Of a stretch of DNA of 64,000 bases, positions 11,105 to 23,227 are shown piece after piece. The position numbers were made by a program, and so were the translations under genes. The stretch spans positions 89,157,912 through 89,221,911 of the forward strand of contig CM069436.1 of the NCBI GenBank assembly GCA_035610365.1, read 5' to 3'. This DNA is from Aquatica leii (Eukaryota; Arthropoda; Insecta; Coleoptera; Lampyridae). The notes below the pieces were generated by a model, which ran no database searches, was not told where the DNA came from, and saw nothing but the letters and a program-made list of their open reading frames with translations. Numbering within the stretch: the stretch's first letter is position 1; each line of letters begins with the position of its first letter.

Positions 11105-11178
11105 GCCTCCTTGGCGCAATCGGCTAGCGCGTTCGGCTGTTAACCGAAAGGTTGATGGTTCGAGCCCACCCGGGGGCG
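11105..11178 (+). tRNA. tRNA-Asn (anticodon GTT)
   Basis: A 74-nt cloverleaf without intron. The anticodon arm is TTCGG, loop CTGTTAA, CCGAA, giving anticodon GTT (Asn). The D arm contains the A box TGGCGCAATCGG and the T arm contains the B box GGTTCGAGCCC. The acceptor stem starts GCCTCCT and ends GGGGGC with discriminator G. Two departures from a perfect fold are visible: acceptor pair 7-66 is T:C and the second T-stem pair is A:C. Position 60 of the T loop is C. It may still be transcribed, but the mismatches make weak function or recent pseudogenisation possible. It is the only clear host-type gene in the window. Confidence 0.93.
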
Positions 11179-11180
11179 AA

Positions 11181-11186
11181 CTTTTT
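11181..11186 (+). terminator. RNA polymerase III poly-T terminator of tRNA-Asn
   Basis: CTTTTTA starts two bases after the tRNA 3' end. A run of at least four T on the coding strand is the normal Pol III termination signal. Confidence 0.8.
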
Positions 11187-13239
11187 ATTTATTTTACTAC
11201 CTTTGAACACCTTGTACAATTTGTATTTATTTAAAAATATTTTAGAATTTTATAAAAATGTGACGGTAAAAAATGTGACGCGTGACGCGTAAAATGTGAC
11301 GGTAAATTTTTTTCCAACGCCGATAAAAAAGTTTCACTTCAATAACTCAGTAATAACAGTAACTGTTAAGAAAAGAAATCGAAGTAATCGAGAGAAATCA
11401 AACAAATCGATAAAATCAATGCCTCACATTGCAGGTACCAAATTATGAGCAAAACGGTTGACATTCAAATAGTTTATGTAGTTTTTTGTCGATTGCACTC
11501 GCATAGATCGAAGTTTAAATCATACATAAATATCTTGCGTAACACGTGGAAAAAAAGGTAGTAGATATACTCGAGATAGAAATCCTGTCCTTGTTCACGA
11601 CAAATCGGTAGCATCTCAGGACGGTCCGCGATTCTTAACGGAACATCCAAAGCGTAAAATCAAACGTAAAAAATGGCGTTTGGCTATATCCGTATCTATT
11701 GCCCTTTACAGCATAATAATTCATTAGCCAGTTGTAATTTTAGACCTTGACGCGACTGTGAAATGTTTGAAATGAATCGTAACAAATTTTCCACTGGTGA
11801 AGATTGTGATCAGCGGTCAAAATAAATCCAAACGTAATTCTAACAATGATTTAGAATGGTGCTTAAAATTGAGTTTGCAAACCAAACTAAAAGTGAAAAC
11901 TTAAACCCAACCCCAAGAACCGAAATCCAAAGAAAAAACCTGAAAGTAAAAGGAATAAATAATTTGGAAATTCTCTACGATTAAACAGACCTGACTTGAA
12001 CTAGAGACGCATGGAGCAAAATGATACTGCCCAAAAAACCAAACTTAGTAACACATAAAAGATAAATATCAAGAACTGAACCCAATCATTAAAAGTCACC
12101 AAAACTTATTTCCGGGTAAGAAATATCATTGAGGCGTTCTCCCAAACAAGAAAAGAAGGCAAAAAAAATTATAAAAGAGAAAGAAAGAAAATTTAGACAG
12201 GCGTCTAGAACCCAAATACTCTAAAATTCAATGAAACCCCAAACCCCAGTGATCGAAATTGCCTAAGGTTTCCTTGGTGAAGTACCGGACGATTGTGTGG
12301 CATCCAAGTCTTAAATACACCTTAAGCCCTCGCGTCAAGATAGAACAGCTCATCGTTGTGCCTCCCAATGTTACTCCGTACAAGCGCACGTCATCGCAGC
12401 CAGTACTCGCCTGACAACAACAATTTTTCCCACCCATGAAGAACTCTGTTCTAAGTATATAAAAAAAACTAAGAAAAGAAACATCCTGCCTCCACTCAAA
12501 TGTAGCCGGAAGCGGTGCCCCTTGTACAACTACAAACTTTTTCGACGCCGGTTAAAAAGAATTGATCACTCTTGTCAAACTCCATCAAATACGCCGTACA
12601 GCTGGCAAAAGGTATAATGCCAGGTGCAGAGCTTGAGGTTACCGGATCAAAGACAATTAACCTTTCCGAACACGTAACGGTTGGGTTCCCAAAACAGGCA
12701 AACCCCCACTCATAGTGATAGATAGAAAGAAGAAAAAAAACAGGAAGAAAAAAGAACAAAAGAGAATTGTACGACAACTTTAAAAAAAGAAAAAAATAAT
12801 TTTAAAGATTTATCAAAGAAAATTGTATTCTCTTTAAAAAACCATTTGTTGCTTCTAAAAGCGCCGAAAAAAACTAGAAAGCGTTAAAGGTTAAAAGCCT
12901 ACACTTAAGCAAGTAAATGTCTTTAAAACATGAACTGGACTATCGTCAGCATCTAAGCTATTAATTGAGAACTGTTAGAAAGCAAATGTGTACTGAAGAG
13001 TAGTGGACAGTCTTAGTCACTTAAATAAAAAGATTTCAAAATCAAAGTTTTACACAAACACTAAATAAATTTTTAAATTTAAAATTCGACAGTTCGAAAA
13101 CATTTATAGGTAATCATAAAAACGCTTTTAAATAGACGAAGAGTTACTACGAGCTGAAATGTTCGTAACCAAAAACTTTCTAAAAAATGATTCAGAATCA
13201 GGTTCATTAAATAAGTTACTTACATCGGTTTCTCATGGG
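11187..13239. other. AT-rich spacer with a more GC-rich, unassigned block
   Basis: A direct repeat AATGTGACGGTAAA flanks a short GTGACGCG duplication at about 11257-11305. From about 12228 to 12720 the base composition becomes more balanced and two minus-strand open frames (12228-12437, 12496-12777) appear, but neither resembles a family I know. They may be a decayed retroelement terminal region. No function is claimed. Confidence 0.45.
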
Positions 13240-13839
13240 TTGAATACCTATCGGGGGCGTCTCCAGGTGGTGGATAGGAAGGTAAATAGAATGTAACGGT
13301 ACGCATCTTCAGCAGCTGACCCGGGACATTCCTGTTTACCTTGGCAGATGTTGGAGTCGCGGCCTAATATCCGTACGTACTACAATACTACTGTCACGAG
13401 AACCAGCTTTCCCAGCTCAAGCTGTAGTGTCGTGGCAAGAGCCAACACCGGGATAAAGATGCCTGCCGCTGCTTTGCTGACTTTGATCAGCAAACACAGT
13501 AGCCAAACCCAAACGTCTTGCTGCTGTGGACATGTCTCACGAGCAAGCAGTGCTGGGGGGCCTTGGCTTAATTGTCTGGACCAAGAGGACACAACACCAT
13601 CAAAAACCTAAATCTAAGGTGGAGAGGACTGGGTCGATAGATGCGTGACTGGATAGAACACCAGTCGTCACTGGTTCCAACCTCGGGGCACCAGGCGAAC
13701 CCCGTTGCGTATAACCTTCCGGGCGTATCGGGGCACTGCGCACGGCGACCTTCTTTTCCTCCGCACTCGTGGGAACATATATGGAACCATCGACTCAAAT
13801 TTAAAAAAAAAACGGGGACTCTTAGCAGAACCCAAAAAT

Positions 13840-14602
13840 AACGGCTGACGCTGAGCGCGAACCCGAAAAGCCCAAAAAGCTTTCGGAGACGGCAAGGCGA
13901 AAGCTTAAAAAACAAAGAGAATCGGGAGCGCAAGCAATCGGTTCCACTTTAATGGCTGGGACGCAACAGCGAAACCAGACGGCGCACGCAACGATACTAA
14001 CTACTGGAACAGGGGCGTAAAGACGCAACATTTCTAGCAGTAGCACACCGCTGTCACAAAAACGACCGGTAAAGCGTAGTCGAGGGGTCGAAAGAACCAA
14101 AAAAAAGACATTCAGGGACACTCTGACGGGAACTGCTCTTGCAATTATACTAAAAGGGTTCCCTAAAAACACCATCAGTCCTGAAGAATCCGACGTCATA
14201 AATATCTCGATACTTGGATGGATTGACGAATTGGAGAAGGAACAAGCTTCTCTGCGGTTTCAGATATGTACCTATAAAAGGGGATTTCTGAAAATAACGT
14301 GCGCAGACGAAGCTACCAGAGAGTGGCTAGTCAAAACGTCAAATATTAAGAAACCACTGAGGGAGGATAAGGAACTAGAGATTATCTATCTCAAAGACAT
14401 TCCTGCACCCAAGAAGGTTATCACTTGGATCCCGGTAACAGCACTGGAACCGGCCACTCTATTGAAAAGAATATTGGCACAGAACAACATCAGTACCAAA
14501 ACGTGGCGGGTGGTTAACTCTAAACCAGATCTTAAAGGAACCCAATACCTCCTGTTTATGGACAAGGGGTCCTGGGAGAAGGTGGAAGCGTCAACCAACT
14601 AA
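13840..14602 (+). pseudogene. LINE ORF1 with DUF4780-like domain
   Basis: The continuous frame (open from about 14019 to 14602) carries a charged Ser/Lys/Arg-rich N-terminus, then the LKGFPKNTISPEES segment and a segment with FLKITCADEATREWL and LLFMDKGSWEKV. I recognise this arrangement from the DUF4780 domain of insect LINE ORF1 proteins. Such proteins act as nucleic-acid chaperones that package element RNA. The original start is lost upstream, where stops occur (for example before 14019). The frame ends early compared with homologues, whose Pro-rich tail is still partly readable to about 14730. Confidence 0.7.
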
Positions 14603-14744
14603 TTGCACATTGGATTCTTAAGGATCACTCTCCGGGCGCTGGCCGACTCGAAAAAGGACAGCAAAAAACCGGATACTACAAGAGATGTCCACGAGGCAAT
14701 GGATGAAAATCCAGAGCCAGAAAAAACTTGTTGACGGCAAATCT

Positions 14745-15300
14745 AATGCTGAAAGTGGTTCAAATAAACATACATCACTGTAAGGCAGCCTCAGCGACCC
14801 TTAGTGCTTATATCGTGACACACGACATTGACATCGCCCGTGTCCAGAAGCCATGGATCCACAAGTGAACAATAAAAGGGTTGAACTGGTAGGTGGCTGA
14901 TTGCGGCCCAGTTTGTGCACAACCCCGCACATGCATTATTGTAAAAAATGCACTAACTTAATGCCATTGTGGGATTTATGTTCTAGAGACCTAGTGGCAG
15001 CTAAAATATCTGTAGTAGAAGAAGGCAACCGGAGATAGTTCATTATCAGATCCGGTTACCTTTCCTACGGCCAGACAGGATCGCCGCCGCCAGAGGAAAT
15101 CCACAGGTTGATTAACAGTGGAGCCAACAAACCGCTGATTCTTGGATGTGATGGTAATGCACACTACACCTTGTGGGGGAGCACAAACACAAATCCAAGA
15201 AGTGAAAAACTTTTAGAATTTATTTTGTTATTATATTATTAAAAGCAATTTAGACATAATAAATAACGAAGATGCGCCTACGTTTATAACCGTGTCGCAT
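14745..15300 (+). pseudogene. LINE ORF2: APE-type endonuclease, broken
   Basis: LKVVQINIHHCKAASA at 14750-14795 is the conserved first strand of the Jockey/R1-type EEP endonuclease. KPLILGCDGNAHYTLWGS at 15130-15185 is the GD-N-H active-site block. The catalytic Glu of the usual QEPW motif is changed to Lys (VQKPW, about 14850). Several frameshifts and stops lie between the two blocks. The domain would nick target DNA for target-primed reverse transcription but could not do so here. Confidence 0.8.
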
Positions 15301-16200
15301 AGTGAAGTTATTGACCTTACGCTTGCTAGTCCAAAAGCGAGCAAAGTGGTAAAATGTGGCATGTATCAGATGAACCTTTTTTATCTGATTATAGATACAT
15401 TCGATTCAACATTGAATCAGACAGGAAAACTCGTAATGGAATACAGAAACCCGAGAAAAACCGACTCGGATTTGTTCAACGAAACTTTAGCGGGCCAAAT
15501 CAGGGACTGTCCCACAGTTGCAAGATCAACGCACGAGCTAGAACTAATGACGGATAGTATTGTTAATTCATTAAAATCTGCATTTGAAGCTAGCTGCCCA
15601 AAAACTGTTAAACGAACCCCCAACAAAATAACTTGGTGGAACAGGGAGCTTGACAAAGCAAGAGCACGCACCAGAAAGCTATTTAATACAGCCAAAAAAA
15701 GCGAAGACTGGGATGAATACAAAACCAGCTTCACAACATACAACAATGCAATTAAAAAGGCAAACAGAGACTCATGGAGAAGGTACTGTAGGGACGTAGA
15801 AAACGAACCTACAAGCTCTCGACTCCAAAAAGCTCTGAGCAAAGACCGCACTGGAAACATTGGTTCTTCGCTGACCAAAAACGGAAAGTTTACAGACTCG
15901 GTTGAAGGTACTTTGGAAGAACTACTGTTAAAACACTTTCCGGGTTCGTCGTTAACTGAAGTTCTTAAGCACCAGGACTTAGAGGTACCGACCAAACGGG
16001 CACCCAAAAGGAACTGGAACTTAGCGAGATAAATAATCAATCCTGAAAACTTAGAATGGGGAATCAATACGTTTAAACCCTTTCAGTCTCCAGGAGCCGA
16101 TGGAATTTATCCCATTATGCTGCAAAAAGGATTTGCTGCTCTTCGAAGCGCTGTATGCGAAATTCTTAGAGCCAGCTTAGCACTTTCGCACATACCAAAC
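15253..16200 (+). pseudogene. LINE ORF2: end of endonuclease, linker and RT N-terminus
   Basis: HSEVIDLTLAS (about 15300-15330) ends the endonuclease. A 246-codon frame (15292-16032) continues through the basic linker (WWNRELDKARARTRKLF). After a stop, the frame reads INTFKPFQSPGADGIYPIMLQ (about 16068-16122), the RT motif 0/1 block PxKSPGxDGI, and ends with ASLALSHIPN at about 16200. The next expected block (W+..VVFIPK) is missing. A frameshift within the endonuclease/linker (alternative frame 15354-15557) indicates decay. Confidence 0.82.
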
Positions 16201-16213
16201 AGCCAATTTGCAG

Positions 16214-16602
16214 CAAACTTGCAGCGGAGCATAAAAAACTATGGAAAAACTCTTCAGGGATAAGGCACACAAAACTCTTCCTTACAGAACCACAATTAAA
16301 CACTCAAACTTCACTATCACGCATGAGTCGACAAAAATTAAGGAAACTCACAGGACTAATTACAGGGCACTGTGGCCTTAACAAACATATGCATAAAATG
16401 GGACTGCAAAGTAGCCCCTTATGCCGCGGATGCTTGGAAGACGACGAGACTCCGCAACATCTGCTGTGCAAATGCGAAGCGTATCAAATGCAACGCACAA
16501 CGAATATCGGAAAACCAAAGCTAACCGATGATGAGTTGAAAAAATCTCCTTGGAATAAACTTCTGGACTTCATTGACAAAACAAAACTGATGAGGGAGTA
16601 AT
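16214..16602 (+). pseudogene. LINE ORF2 C-terminal tail (after deleted RT core)
   Basis: After the deletion junction the frame reads HTKLFLTEPQ, LRKLTGLITGHCGLNKHMHKMGL, then CRGCLEDDETPQHLLCKCEA. This C-X2-C...H...C cluster with preceding TGHC.LN.H is the zinc-binding tail at the end of ORF2 in RNase H-bearing insect LINEs. The frame ends at TAA 16600-16602 and a short 3' UTR with a terminal A-rich tract follows. It is joined directly to the RT N-terminus, so about a thousand codons' worth of catalytic RT/RNase H sequence is absent or strongly shortened. Confidence 0.8.
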
Positions 16603-16690
16603 AAATCAGAGGTGCCCAAAAAGACCAAGGAGACAGCAGTGCAGGGAGGGGCGCTAGACGAACCACCTCTTAAATTAATTAAAAAAAATA

Positions 16691-19600
16691 CATCGGTTTA
16701 GAATATTTAGCGAGCTGTCTTTGATCTACATAGAGTCTAAAGTAGTGAAAAAAAGCATTTTTGCGAGCACAAACAGAAATAGTAGTCTAAAATATTTTTC
16801 AAACCCTTGAAACGACACATAAAGTATTCTAGAAAGCATGGAACCTTCTGCAAGTTTGTTAAACTTTCTAGACTATATATACAAGATACTATCAAAAGTT
16901 ATAGAGGTTTTGCAAAAGTTTTTTTCAAGTAGAGCGGCTCGTTAATAAATGTAGCAAATTTTTTTGTATTTTTCAAGGTCGCATACAAAGTGGCAAGATA
17001 TAAAATACCTCACATTATCGTAGATGAGCTTATTCTTATTGACATAGTTGTTATTCTGATGAGAAAATCAACAAAAAACTTAATTTAAAAGGTACTTTTT
17101 TCTAACAACTCTGTGAGCCAAAGAATCCGTCATATAGACCAAATAACTCATATTTCCGACTCTGGCCAGTCACCTCGGTCAAAACGAGAAGTAAGTGGCC
17201 AATGCCTAAACTTTTTATTACTATTAACCTTACTAAAACAAATTAATTACAGTCAGTGCATTAAAATCAGTTGAGTGGTGTTTTCTAAATTCGCTCGATA
17301 GTATTATTTACTAACTAGTAGCTTGAATTTTACAAGAAAGTTATGCATACAGTGACTACTTTGTTTTTTAGTGCCTAGGCGAAAACATTACGGGTACATC
17401 TAAGTGTTTGTACTGCTTAATTTTTAACATATTTATTGCAAGTAGGTGCCCTTTCGCATATATACATACTAAACGAAGCAGTCAATATGCTCCAACCTGT
17501 ATGACATGCCATAACAGATTACAAACACGTCGTATCCTAAAAGTACGTGGTATTTTATAATGTAAATGTTCTTATATAAATACGAAGTACTGTTACATAT
17601 GTGTTTTAATTTAACTTACATTATACAAAAAAATGTATATTAAAGCCAATAAAATTTAATGTAGCCAAAACTAAAGTGCATTCTATTTATTATTCTATAT
17701 AATTTTAATCTGTTTCCTTTTTAAACGTATATTTCAAATTAAGTTTATGTTACAATTATTATATATATTAATTTAAACACTTCTTTAGCTTTTATGCATG
17801 GAATTTCTTTGTACTTTATTGTTGCATGTATTTTAGCCGAGCGTTATTATCTAATGAAGAATTTGCATTAGTTTATATAATTACTACTTCTACTTAAGGT
17901 TTCGAATGTATATTTGAGGTTTATAGAATTTTATAGTCATGTAGATTAACGGTTGTGTAAAGCTGTAAGTTAAAAATATCTTTGGATTAATTTTTAAATA
18001 AGTTATTATATAATGTTGCAGTACGATTAATTACAAAACATTGGTACTTTTGAGTATTGGTTGTAGATACATTAAAAAGAGCATACTGTCTAACATTATT
18101 AGATCTAGAAATAGATAAGATTATTATAAATTATACCATTTATTAATTTATAAAAAAACAATAAGCTGACAATATCCCTCCTCACTTCCAACCTACATAC
18201 TCCGGTCACTTCCCTAAGAGCAGAAGGAGTATCTCTATAACACCTAAACCTTATTAAGTTTAAAATAAATAAACCTTAAAAATTATTTGAACAACCTCAA
18301 TTATTTTAATCTTCTTATTAGAGTAAGGCATCCCGTATTTATGCATAGTAAAGAGTTAAAATTCCATTAATCCTTGAAAAATCCCTGGTGCATCTTTTCA
18401 TAAATCATAAAATTACTTAAGGTTTGTTTCAGTAGAACTCCCTTCAAAAAAGCCACATTGGAAACGATAAAGGTTAGAAACAACGTTACTACTACTAAGT
18501 CGTATTAAAACTTAACGAGAATTTCAACCAGTACAAAATATTGAAACATTCTTGACCTTTGTAAATATTTGAGGCGATTTAAGAAACGAAAAGAATGTTT
18601 TAAAAGAAAAAAATATATAAAAAATAATTATAGAAGTTTGTGCAAATAAATAAAAGCAAATTCATAGTTTTTACGCGTGTGTCGTAAAGATAAATAAAAG
18701 TAGTAGTGATTATCTTATCTGCAAACAGTGTCCATAAATCTACTGTAACAGTGATGTATAAATTATAGTAAGTGTTTTTATTAAACTGCTAGTTTGAGAT
18801 TGTGCTTCTTGTATTCTGTGTTAGTTTAGTAAATTAATTATATTTATAATAATCGTATAAATAGTTCGAATAAGTTTTAAGTTTGTTACAATATACAGAA
18901 TGTTACATATTTAAAAACTTTATTTTTAGTATTATTAGTAGCATATAATATTTAACATTACTTTCACGTAGCTTAGAAAACACTATAAAATCTGTCAAGT
19001 TGATACACTGTATATATTTATGAGCTTTTGTTAAGGTTTAGTAACAAAACGATTATTAAAAATGCAATTGCTAACTTCGTTTTAAAATCTATACTTCCGT
19101 TTAAAGTTAACCTGTTACTGACCTATGAATAAATAATAATATTAAATAAGCTTTCTCTTAAATAACAAAATGTATACGATGAAGCGGACCTATTAAGTTA
19201 CTTAAGCCGTTAACTTAGTTGACAAAAATTAATTCCATCACATAAGTGTTCTTCATTCAGCGTTATACTGGAATTTGTATTGTTATGATAGTGTAAGTTT
19301 ATTAGTACATTTTTAAGCAGTTTAAGTAAATTATCTTAGAATTTATCCAGACAATTGTATAAATATTTAAATATAATATTTAATTCAAAACTAATCTTTC
19401 GAATATAAATAACAACGTTTTTTGTATAATTAATAAATCAAGATTTAGTTTTTATTTCTAAATAAGGAGTAGAAACCACTAAACCGAAAAGTATTTGTAA
19501 TTTACAAAACCAAGTTTTAGTGAAAGATGCACATTAATTAGTAAAACAATATCGAGTTTTTTAATTTTATATTAACCTTTAGCTTCTTTACACACTATAG

Positions 19601-19740
19601 ATTTTTTATTGTTGTCTAATTTAGAGACCAAGAAAAAACTTGAGTTACACAAATACTTGGTTACTGTTTTTTAAGGTTTTGGTTTTTAAATATACAATCT
19701 ACAATACTGCAACAAGAGAAGTGAAAGATATTCGTTGTTC
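16691..19740. other. 3-kb AT-rich region without recognisable features
   Basis: No open frame with family resemblance and no element ends were seen. It is rich in TA-runs. Interruptions by ancient unrecognisable repeats are possible. Confidence 0.55.
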
Positions 19741-19748
19741 TATTAGAA

Positions 19749-19921
19749 CAGTGTTTCTCAACCTGTGCTGCACGCTCTGCTCGGCGCAAAGGTAGAACAT
19801 GTTTCAAATTAAAAATATTTTTAATTAATATATGTATATCTGCGAGTAAAAGTAACGCTCCGCGTTGAATTTCTAATTTATATGTGCTCCGTGACTGAAA
19901 GAGTGAGAGTGAGAACCTCTG
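19749..19921. mobile_element. 173-bp non-autonomous hAT (MITE)
   Basis: The left end CAGTGTTTCTCAACCTG is a classical hAT terminal inverted repeat. The right end GTGAGAACCTCTG is its degraded complement. Imperfect 8-bp flanks TATTAGAA (19741-19748) and TTTTAGGA (19922-19929) agree at six of eight positions, as expected for an old hAT target duplication. It has no coding capacity. Confidence 0.6.
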
Positions 19922-19929
19922 TTTTAGGA

Positions 19930-20577
19930 TTCCAATATATGTTTCCTTGCTTCTAATATTTCGCGTCTTTAATGATTATTTTACAAACAATTAAAGAAAT
20001 GAAACTTATTTTATCTAAAATGAGATTCTTACTCCCAGAAAAGTAATAACTGCGGCTCCGTCATTATCATAAACAAATAGAACAGTAGTCAACGTTATCA
20101 GATAAAAAGAGAATTTCTATAGATTAGTTACGTGCACAAACAATTTCAAAAAATGATTTAAATGTTGAAAACTTATGTTCTTAAGAGCATATATTAAATT
20201 AATGTGTGTTTCTACAAAAAATATTGAAAAACATATTTTAACATTTTAATTCCACTAGTGACAATAAAAATTTTAAAACGATGGCTAATTGGTTTGTGGA
20301 GTATAAACAAATACATGAAAATCATCATTTTATTCACAAGTGTCTCAAATCTCATTTGGTAACAAGAAGCTCGAAAGTTTAAAACTTCATTTTAATTAAA
20401 GTCATTATTGACCGACTTCTTTTAAACAATAATTTTAAGTGAATAAAATTATTTTTCTATTTTGCATATACATGGCTGCTGTATGCAACTGTTTTTTCGA
20501 AAAACAGTGTTACAAAGAGCAACTTTGTTTAATAAAAAGTAGTGATTTCTGTATGTAATATAGTATAAGGTTGGTAG
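19930..20577. other. AT-rich spacer
   Basis: Nothing recognised between the MITE and the left end of the Tigger-like element. Confidence 0.5.
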
Positions 20578-20579
20578 TA

Positions 20580-23225
20580 AGGTACACCGGGGTAAGTGTG
20601 ACCTAAAATTTTACTACCTAAACTTGTCTAGGTTTCAATTTCGTTTTAAAACAACATAAAATAATAGAATTCTACAGGGCTTCTACCAAGCGTATATAGA
20701 ATTCAAAACGAAAATATCAAAGCAAAATATTTATTTTGTTTTTTTATCACAAATGAAATCGTCTCCATGACGCAATGGTTTACACTTCCCCGGCAACTTG
20801 GGGCAAGTGTAAACTGGGTGTCTAAATTACCACATTGAATTTTAATAGGGATAAGTGTAAATTTTAGAACATACAAAGTATTATTAGAATATTTTATTAG
20901 AAAAATAAACTTAACATACATTTTGCTCAAATGTGATATTGAAATGTATGTGTTCTCTTTTACGAATAGTTGGAGGAGGTAAATACAAATGAATTTGATC
21001 TGTAGTTATCATTGAGACATCTGCCATATCTGGCCAATTAAACTGAGATGAAGATCCCGACCGCCTTGCAAATTTTGTTTCTAGACTTGGTTCTAGTGCT
21101 GTTACCTGCCTAACGTAGAATTTTGACAATTTTTGGTGGCAAATTTTACTATAATCCAGTCTCCTATTTTCAGTTTTTCAGGGTTATTATCCAGCGAGTT
21201 CATAAATTCCTGTTCCTCGCAGATATCAGCTATTTCATCCTCCAAATTTATATCATCATTTGAATCATCTTCTTCCTTTTCTTCTAAACTATCTTCATCT
21301 GTCTCTTCCTTGTTCACTTGTTTTTTTTAATTCGTTTACTTCCTTTTTTGGTTTTTGGCTCCTTAACTTTATTTGCCTATTCCTTCAACAGAGCAACTGC
21401 CTCCAAAGTGGTAATAACTTCAGCTCTTTTACATATTCTTTTCCTTGAGGTTTTTTCTATTTTTGGGACATGCTTCAGTTCTTCTAACAAAATGCTCTCA
21501 AAACTTTTGGGGTGGTTGTTTGATGTAAGCGATGGTGTGGAACTGGTGGATGGAATTGGTAAAGTTGAATTAGCTGACGACCCCTGAGAACTTTCTACAC
21601 TGGTTGTGTTTGAAGTGGATGGAAAATTAATTTGTTCTGCCAAAACATGTTTTTCTGTTGTAAGCGGCTGTAAAACTACTGTTTGAGAGTTAGTTTTGTC
21701 GTTTTCTAAAGACCGCCGTCTGTGTGAGTCTGAGCAAAACTTTTCAGTGGAAATGACTTGATTATTAAAGTGGTATATTCCTCCTTTCTCAAACCCTTTG
21801 ATAACCAATGCCGGCCTTGCTTCAGACCATAATTTCGAAATTATGGTGGAAAATACCGCCTTCGGTAATTTGGTGCCGTAGTTTTTTTCTGCCATTTTGT
21901 CAATTCTACATCCCATGCCATTTTTAATGACTTAAATACACATAGATCCATAGGCTGTAGTAAATGACTTGAATGAGGGGGAAGCTTCATTATCACTATA
22001 CTATAGGTATTGCTTTGTATATCAAAGCAATACTAATATGTGAAGCGTGGCGTGGCCATCATAAATTAATACCAATATTTTGCAGAAAACTGTTTTCGAA
22101 ATATTTATTAAACGTTTCTGCCTCTATCCACCCATTTTTTGTTGCTGAATAAGTCATTTCATGAAACAAATTATCCTGGTCTGAAATCCAGCTGTCCCAA
22201 ATGTTCTTCCCTTTGAACACTATCAAAGGTGGAAGCTTTTCACCTGCAGCATTTCTTCCGAGAAGAACGGTTATATTTTCTCGTCCAGGACCACTTGTTG
22301 TTCTATGCGCCGCTTTGCCTTTTTCTCCAACAACTTTAACACAGGATGGATCTAGACAGAAACTGGTTTCATCAAGATTATTTATTTGAGATGGTGATAA
22401 ATTTGTGATATTCTTTCAGAATATTAAAATAATTGTATATGATGAATGGGTCCATGGCCCTCTTACGATCAACTTTTACAGACTGCGGTTTTTACTGGCT
22501 TAATTTAAAAGTTTTTATAAACTGAATTAAATAATCGTCTCCAGGGATACCATTTTTGAAAGGTGTCACTATCTTATTTTTATTTACGAAGCGTCCAATT
22601 AAGTGAAGAACTTCCTTCTTTGATAGGCCTAATCCCCATTTTTTAACTAGTTTGATACAGTTGGCAATTCTTTGTTCCACTTCAAAAGGAAGCACTGGTG
22701 CCCTACCTTCTGTGTTACTTTTCACGCCCCTTGTACCCTTAACATGAGTGAAAAGGGTAGCTTTGGGTATTTTGTATGCTATTCCTGCTCTATACAATGT
22801 TAGCATACCTGATTTTACAGCTTGTGTTGCCTCTTCCAATTTGTTTTTATTAATGCTCGGTGGAGCTTCTTTGACAATATAATTTCGTACCATCCTTACA
22901 GTTCCTCCAAATGATTTTTCTGGGGCAAGTCTAAACCACTATCTTTAAACAAAAATGGTTGAAATTCTAACAAATATAATAGTATTAGTTCTAAATTTAG
23001 AGTAAACACGACTTAACTCGACAGTCAAGTGTCAACTCACGTGCGAAAATGAAATGATGGTAATTCAAAATTCTCGTTTCCGGTCGGCAAACGTTTTATT
23101 ACAGATTCAGGTCGTCATCATAGCACATCAACCGCATCATAGAGGGCAGCACTATTACCATATAGAAAAGCGGAAATTGGTCTAGGTTATACTTGCCCCG
23201 TATTTACACTTATCCCGGTGTACTT
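20580..23225 (-). mobile_element. Tigger/pogo-like DNA transposon, copy 1 (about 2.65 kb)
   Basis: The left end AGGTACACCGGGGTAAGTGT and the right end (complement AAGTACACCGGGATAAGTGT) form terminal inverted repeats flanked by TA (20578-20579 and 23226-23227), the target duplication of the Tc1/mariner/pogo superfamily. Variants of GGGATAAGTGTA and GGGGCAAGTGTA recur inside both ends (for example near 20815-20855 and 23188-23215), probably as transposase binding sites. The single transposase gene runs on the minus strand. A second copy is at 36784-39301. Both are inactive. Confidence 0.9.
20911..22893 (-). pseudogene. Tigger/pogo-like transposase, copy 1, frameshifted
   Basis: Read on the minus strand. 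At 22893-22492 lies an N-terminal HTH/CENP-B-like DNA-binding region (AVKSGMLTLYRAGIAYKIPKATL, then the KKEVLHLIGRFV block). The DDE_1 domain is split over frames between about 22490 and 21780. It shows NLDETSF (first Asp) and LLQPMDLCVFKSLK (third Asp); the second Asp block before HASHIS is damaged. At 21916-21377 is a Ser/Thr-rich linker, then a strongly acidic stretch (21317-21200) and a small C-terminal module starting KIGDWIIVKFATK. The same C-terminal module ends the third Tigger-like element (49136-49591). At least four frameshifts or stops. Confidence 0.85.
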
Positions 23226-23227
23226 TA

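Larger units (their letters stand above)
13240..16690 (+). mobile_element. non-LTR retrotransposon (LINE), internally deleted
   Basis: A GC-richer 5' region (13240-13840) precedes an ORF1 with a DUF4780-like domain. An APE-type endonuclease, an ORF2 linker, the beginning of RT, and then abruptly the C-terminal tail that follows RNase H or RT in such elements come next. The 3' end is an A-rich tail at about 16670-16690. The RT palm and everything up to the tail are absent: the junction is at about 16200-16215. The element is therefore a 5'-complete, internally deleted, non-autonomous copy. The order and motifs suggest a Jockey/R1/LOA-like lineage, which I cannot resolve further. Confidence 0.82.

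Noticed and set aside
12496..12777. 93-codon minus-strand open frame with hydrophobic N-terminus
   Set aside because: No family resemblance, no supporting context, and size compatible with chance.
13568..14199. Overlapping minus-strand open frames
   Set aside because: Shadows of the LINE 5' region and ORF1, which read convincingly on the plus strand.
16827..16848. Two heat-shock-element-like words (TTCTAGAA, GAACCTTC) near a TATA run
   Set aside because: Spacing of the GAA/TTC units is not the regular 5-bp phase, and no gene follows.
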